A DNA stretch of 64,000 nt from Paramyrothecium sp. XJ0827 (GCA_020881915.1 JAJFPB010000012.1:1139828-1203827), one strand, 5' to 3'; positions 34,301-46,462 are shown, numbered from the stretch's first letter. Notes: a model not told the origin generated them from the letters alone. Numbers and translations: made by a program.

Positions 34301-34644
34301 TGCCGACTAAATATCTATGAGCCAGTTATTCTTTCACCTCCAGAATGTGTTGGGACAAGTCTGGTCTGACATGCAACTGATTACCCATTGGCAGCACGAC
34401 AGCTCAGAAGGGCCGCCATGCCCATGACCATGGATGACACTGCTGAAGCAATACCCAACACCGGCGTTCTTTAGTGGCGCCAGTCGTAGATAAAATGATG
34501 TCTATTGTCTGTTGACTCCAATGATATCAATACAGGAGACGCCTGTCCAGTCATTGCTCGAGTCCTGCACCCACATGGTATCAGCCAGGACACCATGACT
34601 TCCAAACGACCATCACCGCGTACGCTTTCCCCACTAGCACCGAA
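31328..34644. other. Long intergenic region
   Basis: 3.3 kb with no convincing protein gene. The promoter of the KEN-box gene occupies the left edge. At 32793-32801 a GATATAAGC element is followed by a strongly pyrimidine-rich stretch (to about 32950) on the plus strand, resembling a fungal core promoter and leader, yet no good downstream frame follows. Confidence 0.45.
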
Positions 34645-37059
34645 TTATGGTCTCGTCCTCTCTTCTTGTTTGTCCCCGGTCAAGGGCAGTACCTCCTCAT
34701 CAAGTGTATGTGTAGGGGTCTTGTCACTCTTCGAATCCGCCTTGGCCAGCACTTCGTCCACCATGTTCACTGGCTTGTCGTCTCTCAACACATGGGTTTC
34801 CGGCTGCTTCGCTTGGGGCGCTAGCTTGTCTTCAGTAGGATCATTCTGCATGTCCACCAGGTCATCATCTGCAATCGTGTGAGAGACAATTTGGCTCTTT
34901 CCGGGTGTGCTTGGTTTCTGCGGCTCATCTCTCATTGGTATTGGATCGTGGTCACCAAGCGTGTGGGTTACGGTTCGTTTCGCCTCATCATCTTGGCTTG
35001 ATGTCGGCGCTTCATCTCTCATGGTAATGGGCGCATGATCGCGAAGCCTATGTGTGGTAGGTCGCTTCGTCCCCTCGTCCTGACTTGGTGGCTGTGCTTC
35101 ACCTCTCATGAGAATGGGATCGTGGTCACGAAGCGTGTGTGTGGCAACCGCTTTGGCTCTCTCAACCGGGGTTGACTCTGCCTCTTCGGGATTGATTTGG
35201 GTAACAACATCTCCTACGCCAGGGCTATCAGGTGCTTCCTTGCCAGACTTGTCCTCCGGTTTGTGCTTGGCCTTGTCCTGCGTGCCTTGGGGAAGCTTGG
35301 TAGGACGACCAAGGTGCCTTTTCCAGGCTCTTTTGGGGGGCAGGGTCTGGTTCGATGTGGACTGGCCATCGTCCGGTGGACTTGGAAAAGGGCTAGATTC
35401 TTCTTGGCCAAGAACATGAGTCGTGACGAATTTCTCAAACGAGACGGTACGATCAGTGTCGAGGCGGTGAGTCTTGCCAGCTCTGGACGATCGATGCCGG
35501 AACGGTACGTGGTCTTCTAGCTGATGGGCCGTAGAGCTTCCTCGGGCCTCGGAGAAGAAGAAATCATCGTCTAGCGGGTGAGGGGCAGAAGCGAAGCCAT
35601 GAACAGTCCGGGTCTCATGGTCTTCAAGCGAATGGGCGAACGTTCGAGGAGCAGCCATGGTGGCATCGTCCTCATCAAGCCGATGGACTTGGGATGTAGG
35701 AATGCTGAACACGCTTTGGTCGTCCTCCAGGCCGTGCCTGCCCCGTCGGCTGGAAGGCGTGGATGTCCCTGGTGTCTGGTTGCCGTCCCTGCCGTAGGAG
35801 TCTTGGGTGGACCTTGACGTTTTCCGGTCATCCTGCAGGCGATGGCGAGAAATTGTCGGCACCCTGGTCAACTTGGGGTGATCGTCCAGGAGGTGAGAAG
35901 TAGGGCGGGCCGGAAACTTGATTTTTCCATGGTCCACCAGGCTGTGTATGTGAAGAGTCGAGTCCTTGTGCACTTGCTCCTCCGCGTCCACGCTATGAGC
36001 AACAAGAGTGGATGTGCGTGAGATGCTGTGGGAGCTTGCCACCGGCCCAGTTTCGTCAGGCTTGAGCTCAGTCGCTGGCTTGTGGAGATCGTCAACCTTG
36101 GCAAGCGCCGCCACAGAGGAGTCGCTGGTGTCAATAGCTTGATCCTCGTCACTTCGTCCTTTACCTTTCGACTTGGTCTTTTTGCCAGCCGGTACCAGAT
36201 ACCATCGTTTACCTAGATACCGAAGAAGGGGTACGTGCTTTGCATTGGCGGGAATGTTGTCTTCGGTCTTAGGAGGTTCAGGCGAGGGAGATGGAGGAGG
36301 TGGGGATGCGGTGGCAGGGCCCGGGAAGCTCTCCCGCCTGGCCTCGGGAATTGTCGACAAAGCACTTTTGTCCATTTCGGTGCTGCTGACCTTGGGACGC
36401 AGGCTCGGTTTGTCGGGAACCGCAGGCTTGCCGTATGTCATTGGCAGCTGAGGCTTGTACTGGTCCCAGCTAGTAGAGGCCGGAGCATTGAGGTCTTTGA
36501 GTCGTTCGTGCTGCTTCTCTCGGAAGACAACTTCCTGCTCAGCTCGCATGAGAGTAATACATGGGCAACAGCATCCATCGAACCAGTCCTTCACATCAGA
36601 GCCATCGAGGCCGTAGAAAGCACGGACGGTGGTTTGAAGCTTGGCCAAGAAGCAGCCATAAACTGCAAGCGGGCCCAGCTGTCAGTCTGAGTCGACTCCA
36701 AACATGGGGTTGGACTTACACGGAAAGCAGACAAGAAACTGAACGCAGTCTGGGTTGATGAGTCCGGTATCCGGGGGCCCGAGAGCATCAAGGCCGCCGA
36801 GAGCCGACCGCAGCCGAGATGAAGCACGAGCATACGCGCCGCAAGGACAGAAAAAGACAGTCCCACAGGGGGTGCCACCAGCATTGGGCAGGTTACGGAC
36901 AGACTGCCACTGTCGCTTCCGCTCCTCAGCGGCCTGCTTCTCCATCCTGGCAGAAGGTCGGGGGGTGAAGAAGGGAGCGGGTTCGCGGTGATACCAAGCG
37001 GGAGAGGTCCGGAGATGGCTGTACTTGGGGTCGTGGGTCCAATGAAGCTGCCGAGCCAT
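34645..37059 (-). CDS. PLAC8-family Cys-rich protein with long H-x-L-x-D-D/H repeat tail
   Basis: Two exons, 37059-36720 and 36662-34645 (57-nt intron), give 785 residues. The N-terminal 160 residues look like a PLAC8 domain: CGTVFFCPCGAYARA (65-79), then CVQFLVCFPFYGCFLA across the intron, then the CCCPC cluster (144-148) with ITLMRAEQEV. PLAC8 proteins are small Cys-rich membrane-associated proteins linked to cell size or metal transport. The remaining 600 residues are disordered and carry about 17 copies of a short motif H-[x]-L-x-[DE]-[DEH] (listed under the repeat entry). Between them lies KRWYLVPAGKKTKSKGKG (about 265-282). The second half is Pro/Glu/Lys-rich. The repeat tail is not part of the usual family and its role is unknown. 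Confidence 0.85.
34693..35997 (-). repeat. Protein-level tandem repeat array within the PLAC8-type gene
   Basis: Seventeen motifs of type H-x-L-x-D-D/H (for example HLLDDH, HGLEDD, HSLEDH, HTLRDH, HVLRDD). Measured His-to-His spacing along the protein is 17, 17, 17, 36, 17, 17, 18, 18, 19 and 17 residues. A 93-residue gap follows, then 29, 29, 28, 29 and 28. So there are two registers, a 17-18-residue period and a 28-29-residue period. The second block adds a conserved DPI-x-MRDE after each motif. The DNA is too diverged for a simple satellite, so the motif appears to be kept at protein level. Confidence 0.88.
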
Positions 37060-40000
37060 ACTCGAGCATGGGCGAACTGGAGGTTGCGGCGGTGGTTGTG
37101 AAGGGGAGGTAGGTCAGAGAGTGTTCAGTCACGGATGTGCAGAGGAGCTCAAGTAGGCGGGATGTGATAATATGCGAGGGGAGGTAAAGAATGAATGCAG
37201 TAACACGCCAAAGAATGATTCGTCCAGATGTGTGGTCAGCTACGAAAGACGCGCTGCTCTAGACGATGCTGCAGAGAATGATTTCGATGATAGTAGAAGA
37301 CAGTTCACAAGTGCCAACGTCGGAGAAATGCGGTTGTTTGAGATGGCTACCACTTGCCGTTCCAGCTGAGGCTCCGTGGCATTGCAGGCGTGGCAGACGA
37401 TGGCACTTGCCTTGCCTCACCTTTCCTCGCCTTGCTGTGCTGGTAAGAGTCTACGGTTAACATGCAGCGTGAGTGTCTTCCTCAGATTGGAAGATGCATG
37501 TTCGATTCTGGGCACACATGAGCTTGCAGTTACTCGGAATGCGCTGGTGTACCACCAGAGAGTAGCACATCTGCATGGTGTTACAAGTCTGCCTACTCTG
37601 TAGTGGCCGATGTGTTGCACCGTTCGAGCGCCTGTATTCTCCTCGAACAACTGCTGTCCGGTAAGAGGTACATACAATTACAATTACACCGCTTTCAGTA
37701 TGTTTCAAGCGCTCAACTCAACCTCTTGCAGCCATTGTGCCCAGCGAACCTGCAGGAACAATGAACTGATGTTCACGATAACGGCTTATCGTGCAATGTA
37801 CGCGCAGATAAGCTCATTTCCGATACCTGGCGCGGTGGCCAAGGCTTGTGAGAGCGTAGGGCACGCGATCCCTGCAGCTTGGCAACACAAGCTCAGAAGA
37901 TGCATAATTTCCCAATCTGGGGTAACGAGGCACGTCTCACATGCACATAACGGAGGCACGTGGGGCAGCGCACGCCGTCCGGCTGGATGGATGTGTCGAA
38001 TCGATATTCATAATTGCCCGTGTTTGATTTGTGCAGCGTTACCACCAATATTCGGCGGCCAAGCAATCGATGAGCTGGGCGTGACGTGATATGTGCATGG
38101 TCAAAGCCTAAGCCCAAGCAAGCACACAAAACCGTACGTGCGGTGCTCCTCCGGCGGCCACACTCAGCGGTCAGTCATGCCGTCGGTGTCGCAAACGTCG
38201 TCATGAAGACGATCTTGATGAAACTAGCATCCACACTTTGAACTGGGGCTTCGCAGGGCAGGGCAGTGCATGGCCTTGTTATGAGGGATAAAGTGTGGGC
38301 CGGCTCGTCGAATCCGCGGAGCACACAGAGAGAGAGAGAGAGAGAGAGAACGAGAATGAGGGCTGCAGCGTTGCGTTGCCATGATTCAAGCTCTGACGCG
38401 CTCAACGCTTTTGCCCTACTGCTCAAGCGAACTGCTGCTCAACTCAACTCAAACTGGTGGTGGCGTGGCTTTTCTGGCCCAACGTTCTATTACCTCAGGA
38501 TCGCTTAATGCAGCCTAGCCGGCGGAGAAAAGGAACCCCAGCAGGTCAGGCAATCGAGCTGGGAGCCCGCAGGCGACATCGTGTGTGCTTAGTACGACAG
38601 CGTCCTGCCATCGTGACACGATAATCCTTCAATTTGGTATCCAGAAAATTCACACACTCCTATTGCGGTCTGGCCCGAATACGCAGCGATATTCGCCCCC
38701 GTCGAGAAAATACGTACTGGCCGAAAAAGGGTCGGTCTGGAACCAAGACCGAGGAGAAAGATGCGGCGGGTCCACCCCCTCTTGGCTCTGGACTTGGAGG
38801 GAGGAGAGCCAAGCCGGAACCAGCGAGACGGTGCTGCAACCCAGCCCAGCCAAGAAGGCACATCCTGGACCTGCGAGTCATTAACGAAGCGACCTACGCG
38901 CTGGGCTGCCCCTTTAGCCCGTCGGTCGGGCGAGTTCCAGGCCTTGGCGGACCGTCTGCCCAGATCCATGTCGAGCGCGCGAACACCCGTCTGTCTGCGC
39001 CGGGGCATATATGATCGATATTGCTTTTTCCTGTTGGTGCCATTTCTGGCCTGCATGGCGTCCGATTATTGCAATCACGGTGCGCGTAGCCGTCGCCAAA
39101 GCAAAATGCGATGTCCTGGTTGCGAGCTGCCCGCGAGTGCATTCCGACGTCAATCTTATGCCGGCGGCCCCTCTTCTAGAATGACATGCGTTTCACCTTG
39201 AGCTTCACCAGGGAACAGACGAGACCGTAGCCTCGCAGATGAGTTAAATAAAAAAAGAGAGGACTCTTCCCCTCACTGGCTCCATAATAGTTGCTTGATA
39301 CTTGTTTGGCCTGGTGTTTCTTTTGCCTCTTGTTCGTTTCGTCACTAGCTGGTAGCTTCTCGCGTCACAGCAAGCTAAGGTGGCGAGAAACCAACAACAA
39401 CCACCAGCTACTAGTACTTCATAATGTAGTTAATACTATTGCTAGCTCCCCCAAGCATCGTGGCCCCGAATTGTGAGTTGAGGAAGAGGAGTCGAGCTGG
39501 CGCGCACCTTATCAGCCCAGCCCATCGGCACGCACGCACCCGCTCTCTCTGTGTGGCGAGCCACGGCGGCGCCGCGTCCGCCAACAATCGTCCAGCTCCA
39601 GCAGCTCTCCAGGGGCACGATTGCCCATTTCAGAACGTGTGCCCGCTATACCCCGGCGCGGTGGTGCTCCCCAAATCTCCCCACACCACCCACCTGCTCA
39701 AACTGGCCTTGAACCTTCAGGCACTTGGCCGCCTTTCGCAGGGACCACGGCACACCTCAGGACCCGCCAAGCACTGGCAAGCCGTCCCTAGCAGTGGCTA
39801 GCACGGCCAATAATCGCCTAGCGTATCCGCTGGCGTCGGCTACAGGTCTGGTGGATGCAGCTTGCCGGTCCATGGGCCTGGGGGAGGTAGTGGGTACGAG
39901 CAATCTCGCGGCGCGACCCCTATCAAGGGCTTGTATCGTCTACCCTCCCCACGCATCCCCCTCGGTCACATTGCAGGTGCAATTTGGCCGGGGTCGAGAT

Positions 40001-41005
40001 CTGTGTTCTGTCTGTGCATGCCCTTGTGCCTCGCACCATTCAGCGGCTGCAGCCCATTTCGCACCAATCCACGCAAGCCAAGGCCTGACCCGATCCCTTA
40101 TCCTCGTGTGATCCTTGTTTATGCTTGTGCCTTGGCGCAGCCTGGGATCCCTGCCCTCGTGCTTGGCTCTGGACCCTCCCCTCCCTCTGGCTAGTACAGG
40201 TCCTTGTCGGGTTCTGGTACTTTGCGCCTCCCGCCTCGCGCGGTACGTCGCCAAAGTACCTCGTCCTCTCGTTCTCGCTCCTCCTGCGCTGCGCGCTCGG
40301 TCCAGGTACCTCTCGTCGGCAAAGGCGCCTTGCCTTATCTTCATACCTGCCCTGCTCTCTCCTTCGTCGTCCGCTTCTTCTTCTCTTCTTCTCTTCTTCA
40401 CCTGTCTCTCCTCCATTCACCAACAGAAGGCAGTGTCGGGTGCCCAGGGCTACGACCAGACGACACGTCAAGCCTTACCAAAGACAAATCTCAGGCACCG
40501 TTTCTCTTTCCCCCAAAGCAGCCCTCCTGATCTCTCCCTCCGCACTCAATCACACCATCCTCGAGCTCAATCACCTTCTCAACATCTCGCACTCGACATT
40601 TGCTATCGAGGTGCTCCTCAATTGACAATTGAACATCTTCTTCTCGTCTCGGTCAATTGAGCAGACAGCCTTTCCACCCTCCGTCCGCCTTGTAAGTTGC
40701 TTCTTCTTTCTCTTGTGTCCTCTGCCTCTGCCTCTCCCTTTTGGAAAACTCAGCTCCAGCTGTGTAAGACATCCGGCGCCGCACGTGGCTTTTCATACTT
40801 TGGGTCTCATGGCGTTTCCGGCCATTCGCACAGACCAAAACATGACCAGGCCGTTTGCCATTTGCCTCATACTTTTTCATGAACCATGACTGACCAGGCC
40901 TACTAGATAAAGCTCCCGTCTCTGACCAAGCTTTTCTTCCCCCATCGGCATTCTTCAAGGAAACGACTTCACAAACAGAACACGCCCTCGAAACGCCCTG
41001 CAGCC
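37060..41005. other. Long intergenic region with leader of the small membrane protein gene
   Basis: About 3.9 kb. Contains a GA microsatellite at 38327-38349. From 40.3 to 40.75 kb the plus strand is very pyrimidine-rich, as in leaders of strongly expressed fungal genes. No protein gene or RNA gene recognised. Confidence 0.45.
40692..40978 (+). other. Candidate 5'-leader intron of the gene at 41006
   Basis: GTAAGTTG at 40692 is a strong donor inside a CT-rich leader. An ACAAACAG acceptor lies at 40978, 28 nt before the start codon; earlier acceptors near 40899 and 40906 are also possible. Leader introns are common before highly expressed fungal genes, but no transcript data are available. 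Confidence 0.3.
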
Positions 41006-41476
41006 ATGTCGGACAACAACGTCAAGCCCGTCAGCGGCACTGCCCTGGACACCAATGTCGCCGTGCCTGAAAAGGCTGCCCTCTCCAATGTCTTCGCCAG
41101 CCCAGTCGACACCGTTGGTCGATCCAGCGCCGACTCTTCGCCGCGCTCCCTGAAGAGCGACAACCCCTTCGACACCGACATCGAGGCCATGGCCACCACG
41201 GACTCTCTGCAATACTGCGTCACCAAGAACACCAACAACATGGTCAAGACGAAGAGCGAGTGCCAGGTCTGGCCTGGCAAGGATCACTGGCAGAGGCGCG
41301 ACAAGGCTGCCAAGGCCAAGCGCAGCTGCACCCCTTTGGCAGGACTTAGCCCTCGCAAAAAGTTCATCGTCAAGGTCCTCATGATTCTCCTGATTGTCGG
41401 CATCGGTGTCGGTATCGGCTTTGGCGTCAGCAAGCCCCTCGGTGCCCCCATCTGGGGCGACGACGATCACCACTAA
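41006..41476 (+). CDS. Small single-pass membrane protein of unknown function
   Basis: Single exon, 156 residues. N-terminal 110 residues are hydrophilic with several SP sites and a Cys-containing centre (LQYCVTKNTNN, KSECQVW). A basic stretch (KAAKAKRSC, then SPRKK) precedes one transmembrane helix (about 121-143, FIVKVLMILLIVGIGVGIGF). The last residues are acidic/His (GDDDHH). Start is in GCCATGTC context behind a CT-rich leader. The positive-inside rule places the N-terminus in the cytosol. Codon use is biased to C-ending codons, as in abundant proteins. Family unknown. Confidence 0.8.
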   Translation: MSDNNVKPVSGTALDTNVAVPEKAALSNVFASPVDTVGRSSADSSPRSLKSDNPFDTDIEAMATTDSLQYCVTKNTNNMVKTKSECQVWPGKDHWQRRDKAAKAKRSCTPLAGLSPRKKFIVKVLMILLIVGIGVGIGFGVSKPLGAPIWGDDDHH

Positions 41477-44400
41477 ATGGCTCTGAATCAAGACGCGGTT
41501 ATTGTTGACGACAAATCATCACCTATCTCTCCGACACACTCTCGCTACAACCATCTGGCAATCACCAGCCGGCATTACGCAATGGAGGGCATCCTTAGCG
41601 TGTGCCTTCAATTGACCATGGGCATGGGCCCCCATCATTCTCCGAAAAGACTGTCACAGCTACAGCTCTTGTACATACTAGGCGCCCGGAGACGCCTTTT
41701 GGCTACTCGTGTGTCTTTCCTCTTCCAGGATTCACGCCACCGCACGTTCGGTCTTTGTCACCTTACTGTCTCGCCCTTTGACACATGAGGGAAAATTCTT
41801 CAAGCATGGCACGGGAGTTCAGGTGTTACGGTGTACGGCATGAGCTGAGGATGCTGTGCTCGTTTTTGTTTGTTTCTTTGAAGCACTAGAGAAGAGCTGC
41901 TATCGGGTTGTTGATGCCCTGTTATGGACAGAGTTTCAGGCTTACAATCGGTTGTGTGGGCCATTCTAGACAGATGCAAGCGTACAAATACACGGCGCAT
42001 GCGCCACCGCGCTGGCGACGGTACCACGTCGCTGGATGCGTTCACTTCTCTGACCATGTCGCAGACCCCTCTCGCCTTGTGAAGTGATGGGAAGTGAATT
42101 GAAGTGAAGTGGCTAATTACCGTGTTTACTTGAAAACGCGGGTATGCAGGTTTGATTAGCCAGGGGGACTGGAAAAGCGAGTGATCGACGCCCTCCTTTC
42201 CAATGAGCCGATTGCGCCGCTGGCCATTGGCCGAAGGGCTGCCCGCGGGCTGTCGGGAGGTGGACTTGTGGGCGGCGTCCCCTGTCGATTACCGTTCCTG
42301 GGTGGCTTGTTCTTTTTTTGCATGCCGTGACGTTGCTGTCTTTGATTACTCTCGCGGTGCTCCACCAGCGGCCAGCTCAATGCCGTGATACGCGTATTGG
42401 TGACAGAAGCGTCCGCTGGCGTTTATTTCGGACCCCCAGTGACAGGCGTTTCGCACATCCGCGTTTGGCTTTACGAGCTCAGCCATGATCTGACGAGTCC
42501 GTGACGTTTGCTGGGGGACCTTGCCCGTGGATAGCTTGGAGCTTTGACCGCCCTGCGTATTCGGACTTGTTCGTTTCGAGCTATTGGGGGGGGGTTATAA
42601 GACAATTTGGGAGATTTCACACCGGCGGTCTTGGCGTCGTCGCATCCCTTGAAAATTCTCCGTTGTCCAAGTCTTCACTGCGACGGTGCCGCCTTGTCGG
42701 TGCGACTAACGAAATGCCCTGTCGCTAGCCTGGCCGTTATGCCGCAGGGATGTGTGAAGATGTGAAATATTGAAGGAAGCTGGTGGTGTATTGAGCACAC
42801 TGGAGGCGCAGTTATGCTGATCAGCACAATGGGGGCCGCTGCGACCATGACTCTGCTGTCGGCGCAAGGGGTGTATGAATGGCAGATCATGCAAGTCGCC
42901 TTTTTCAGGGCTTTCCACCTTTATGGTTCCTCTGAGTTCCCAGGCCGCAGATGTCACAGCATTGAGTCAGTACGCATAGCATGCATGGACTCTTCGACCA
43001 TGTCACCGAGCGGCAAGGCTCGCAGAGGTTATAGAAAGCGGGACGTGACATGTCCAACGCGTTGGCAGGGACCAAAACAGCCCACGATTCCGGTGAACAA
43101 CTAGGTGTTGGGAGTGAAATAGCCCAGGCGCTGTCCTCGTGTCCCTCGAATCGACTCCGAGCGTCAACCGAAGGCCGCATCGCACCCGTCCCCGCCAGCG
43201 GGCCGGGACTTGGGCTCCACCCGGCACTGTACGATGTGCGTAACCAGCTTTGTTCGTTGAGCATCCGGGTCACACAGACGCTCACCAACCTCTACTCGGT
43301 GCACAAGCCTCACAAGTTTGATGCGTGTGTGCTAGAGGCGCTGCGCAGCAGGCATCGAAGCCCTCAGTCCAGGATTGTAAGAGGAAAACCGACAAGCTAA
43401 AGGGCAAATTGTCGACTGGCATCCGAGCCACGACCCGCGCAGTCGCCTACCCGGCACCACACCCTTTCCGACAGAACACCTTGCTAAAGCATTGTGAGGA
43501 TGTTGATAAGATCGTCTCCAATTGTCATCGGCACGCATTACATCTGGGATGACATTCATCTTGTGCTCAACGATTTCCTGGGTGTCAAATCACAACAACC
43601 AAGTTGAGAAGCCACCAACGGAACGCGCAAAAGCGTGTAAGCCTTTATTGCTCCCTTCCAAAAGAAGTCTCCGAGTCAATCAGCTTTCGTTGGCTCGAAT
43701 GTGCTTGAAATCATAGAGGTATTGCCCTGCCAGCAACCTCTCGCTAGATCGGCTTCTGTCATCTTTGTCGCACTCTCGAAGCAAGACTTATGAACATTAC
43801 CTTGTATTGGCGAAGAGTCTCTGCACGATGCGATACATAGCCTAGTGTTCCTCTGGTCCACCAAGAGACAATTGATTTTAAACCGAATTTGTTGAAGGGG
43901 CCGTAACAGAACGGAGATGACGCCCCGGTTAATCATGATGACAGGCTGCTTGGTGAAGCGGAGCTCCGCTGTGTCTGTCCCGGGCTTTCCGAGCGCAGCC
44001 CTGGTAATCAGCGAGCCGCCCAATTCACCCACTTTCCTGTCCGGGAACATTTAGAATTGAAGCGAGTCCTTAGATTAGGAACAGTGTTCAGAATAGCGAG
44101 AGCAGACACTTACTGTAAAGAAGCACCGTGCTGGAACCGCTCTATAAAACGTCAACGGATACGGCAGAATGCCTGCTTACAGCGTCTGCCACAGATTACC
44201 AGCGAAGGAACACGCAGGGTTGATTATAGCACAAAGGGCATTGGCCTACCGTATTCACTGGCAATTCAGCTCTTTTGAACTACTCGCTGGTCCATTGGGT
44301 CAGAGGAGAGCCACTGTTACGCGACCATGGCCAGAATCACAGACTATCATGAGAACTATTACAGCTTCACGATACACTGCTCCGTAAGCAAAAGGCTCCA

Positions 44401-44781
44401 GCTCGGAGTTTCCTCCGCTGAGCGGATTTGGCCCGCCCAGCCTGGCTTGAAATTTGGCACCGATGGATCCTTAAGTGCCCGAAGAGCTCCTTGGTTGAAT
44501 GGTAAGCTTACATCTACCGGGAGTCAATTAATAATGCACTCGAGAAGGATAGTATGGATAGAGAATCTGGCGACGAATTCCGCCGCAGAATGTTGAGACA
44601 TAATTACCAATCAATCATCTGAAGGATTGGTTCCTTTCATCGGAAAATGTGATGTTCGTGTTGCAAGGTAATCTTGGAAGATAAATACTCAAGAGATTCA
44701 CTATGATTCCACTATAGATCGAGCCTATCTATAGTCCAGAAATCACAGCTCATCCCTCAAGACGTTTTCAGTTGCCTTACA
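41477..44781. other. Long intergenic region
   Basis: 3.3 kb without a convincing gene. A TATA-like AGATAAATAC lies at 44679-44688, about 95 nt upstream of the SnoaL-like gene. Nothing else recognised. Confidence 0.45.
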
Positions 44782-45315
44782 ATGAAGTTCTCGTACATTC
44801 TTTCTATTGCTCCTCTCTTGCTCCGAGGCACGAGTGGTGCAGGCGTCTCGTCCGACCTTTCCGAGCGAGAAGCCATTACCAACACCCTCCTCACCTTCTA
44901 CCAGTCTCTCGATGACAAGAGCGATTCTCTCATGCGGTCCGCCACCACCAAAGACATGATCTTCAACGGCAGTCTGTTTGCCGACATGGGTTTTGGTCCC
45001 CCCGTGCCGATCGTAGGCCAGGACTCCATAGTACCATTCCTGCAGGCTGCACTGACGAACATGACCACGTCGCATCACCTCAGCAACTTTCGCATTCAAG
45101 TCCACGCAAAGAACCAGGCCAACATTACTGCTTACGTCTTGGCCAATCATCATAAGCAGCTGGAGCGGCTCAGAGAGGACCCACGCAACCTCTATGTAAT
45201 GGGCAACAAGGTCGAGGGAAGTGTAGTCAAGGACAAAGGGAAGTGGAAGTTGAACTGGGTCAAGATTCTGCCATTCTGGCAATCGGGAAACATTGAGGTG
45301 ATGGGGCTGAGTTGA
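44782..45315 (+). CDS. Secreted SnoaL-like / NTF2-fold protein
   Basis: Single exon, 177 residues. Residues 1-20 form a signal peptide (MKFSYILSIAPLLLRGTSGA), so the product is probably secreted or vacuolar. The mature part has the SnoaL-like pattern: an N-terminal helix (REAITNTLLTFYQSLDDKS), a loop with DMIFNGS, a helix, then strands HHLSNFRIQVHAKNQANITAYVLANH and KWKLNWVKILPFW. SnoaL-like folds include cyclases, isomerases and non-enzymatic members. Three NxS/T sites suggest glycosylation. No clustered biosynthetic enzyme is present, so no substrate is proposed. Confidence 0.82.
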   Translation: MKFSYILSIAPLLLRGTSGAGVSSDLSEREAITNTLLTFYQSLDDKSDSLMRSATTKDMIFNGSLFADMGFGPPVPIVGQDSIVPFLQAALTNMTTSHHLSNFRIQVHAKNQANITAYVLANHHKQLERLREDPRNLYVMGNKVEGSVVKDKGKWKLNWVKILPFWQSGNIEVMGLS

Positions 45316-45860
45316 TGGAATGTTTGGATCTCTTTTGGTGTGAGATGCTGCTGAAGTGACAATTATCCTGCAGCTGACTTTCGTAGACCTTGTATCCACC
45401 TTAGGTACCGGAATTTCTATCAAATTCACAACGTCCTTGCCCATGCTGTAACTGGTTGAGAAACTTGAACCGAGAACCTAGGACCAAGATGGGTACATGC
45501 AGTGCTCACCACAAAAGTTCGTTGCAAGCCCCCAGTTTGGAGCACGATCGGTTACATGACTACCAACTAGTGTACGTCTCTATGTTACGCATTCTCTGCC
45601 ACCGCTCCCACATCGTCGAGCTCGTGTATCAGGAGTAACCGACAGCGCTACCAAGCATAGAGGCGACTCCTCACTTCACTATGCAGCTAGACACCAAAAC
45701 GACCTATCATTGGTTAAGATTATTGTCTGTGCTAAAGCACGCGTTTACCGCAAGGACGCCGTCCTCCTGTCGAGGGGTGGCTTGCTTATATCTTTGAATC
45801 TACTCAATCTACAACATGCCAAGGGATTCAATTGCTCAGCTTGCTGTCTACCAATGTTTG
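45316..45860. other. Intergenic region
   Basis: Downstream of the SnoaL-like gene up to the hexanucleotide array. No gene recognised. Confidence 0.45.
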
Positions 45861-46074
45861 ATTGGGATTGGGATTGGGATTGGGATTGGGATTGGGATTG
45901 GGATTGGGATTGGGATTGGGATTGGGATTGGGATTGGGATTGGGATTGGGATTGGGATTGGGATTGGGATTGGGATTGGGATTGGGATTGGGATTGGGAT
46001 TGGGATTGGGATTGGGATTGGGATTGGGATTGGGATTGGGATTGGGATTGGGATTGGGATTGGGATTGGGATTG
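45861..46074. repeat. ATTGGG hexanucleotide microsatellite (about 36 copies)
   Basis: Uninterrupted tandem ATTGGG units over about 214 nt. A six-base unit without stops leaves all six frames open and yields artificial dipeptide polymers, so no protein is called here. It resembles but is not the TTAGGG telomere repeat. Confidence 0.98.
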
Positions 46075-46082
46075 GAATTGGA

Positions 46083-46110
46083 TTTGGCATTTGGCATTTG
46101 GCATTTGGCA
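46083..46110. repeat. TTTGGCA heptanucleotide, four copies
   Basis: Four perfect units immediately after the ATTGGG array, joined by a degenerate ATTGGAATTGG bridge. This suggests slippage of two related units from one seed. Confidence 0.95.
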
Positions 46111-46222
46111 TTGGTATTATTCAAGCGGACAGAAGATGGGAGATTGTGAAGTAACTCCAGTACTGCGGGGTCCAACAGGTTGCGATGATGCTCATCTGTC
46201 GTGGTATATAGTTGACCCTAAT

Positions 46223-46256
46223 AGCTGCCTTGGCGCGGCGTTGCATTTTTGCGACA
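46223..46256. repeat. Copy 1 of a 34-nt direct repeat with inner palindrome
   Basis: 34 nt shared with 46567-46600 with three mismatches. Both copies contain the near-palindrome TCGCATTTTTGCGA or TTGCATTTTTGCGA. Confidence 0.85.
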
Positions 46257-46414
46257 GTTATGAGTCCGGGTGGTTTAATGGCCAGTAACTTCTGCTGCAA
46301 TTACCCTGCCTAGAGCAACGACGTCTATCTAATTCCTAAAAATGGATAAACAGCCCGCCTCAAGAGTGAATTCTGGCCCTAGCTTTGGGCGACATGTACC
46401 CGGAAGAAAGGTGT

Positions 46415-46462
46415 AAAGTTAGTTTATTCAACTCATTGAAAGTTAGTTTATTCAACTCATTG
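46415..46462. repeat. Tandem duplication of a 24-nt unit
   Basis: Two perfect adjacent copies beginning AAAGTTAGTTTATTC and ending CTCATTG. Confidence 0.97.

Noticed and set aside
37440..37525. tRNA gene suggested by GTTCGATTC
   Set aside because: Flanks do not form a cloverleaf.
40115..40660. Overlapping Ser/Leu/Pro-rich frames
   Set aside because: Produced by the CT-rich leader of the gene at 41006; no domain or start context.
45861..46074. Telomere or interstitial telomere repeat
   Set aside because: Unit is ATTGGG, not TTAGGG, and core genes lie on both sides.
45710..46288. Long open frames with polymers such as WD, IG, GL, NP, SQ
   Set aside because: All arise from the stop-free ATTGGG repeat in every frame; flanks show no coding character.
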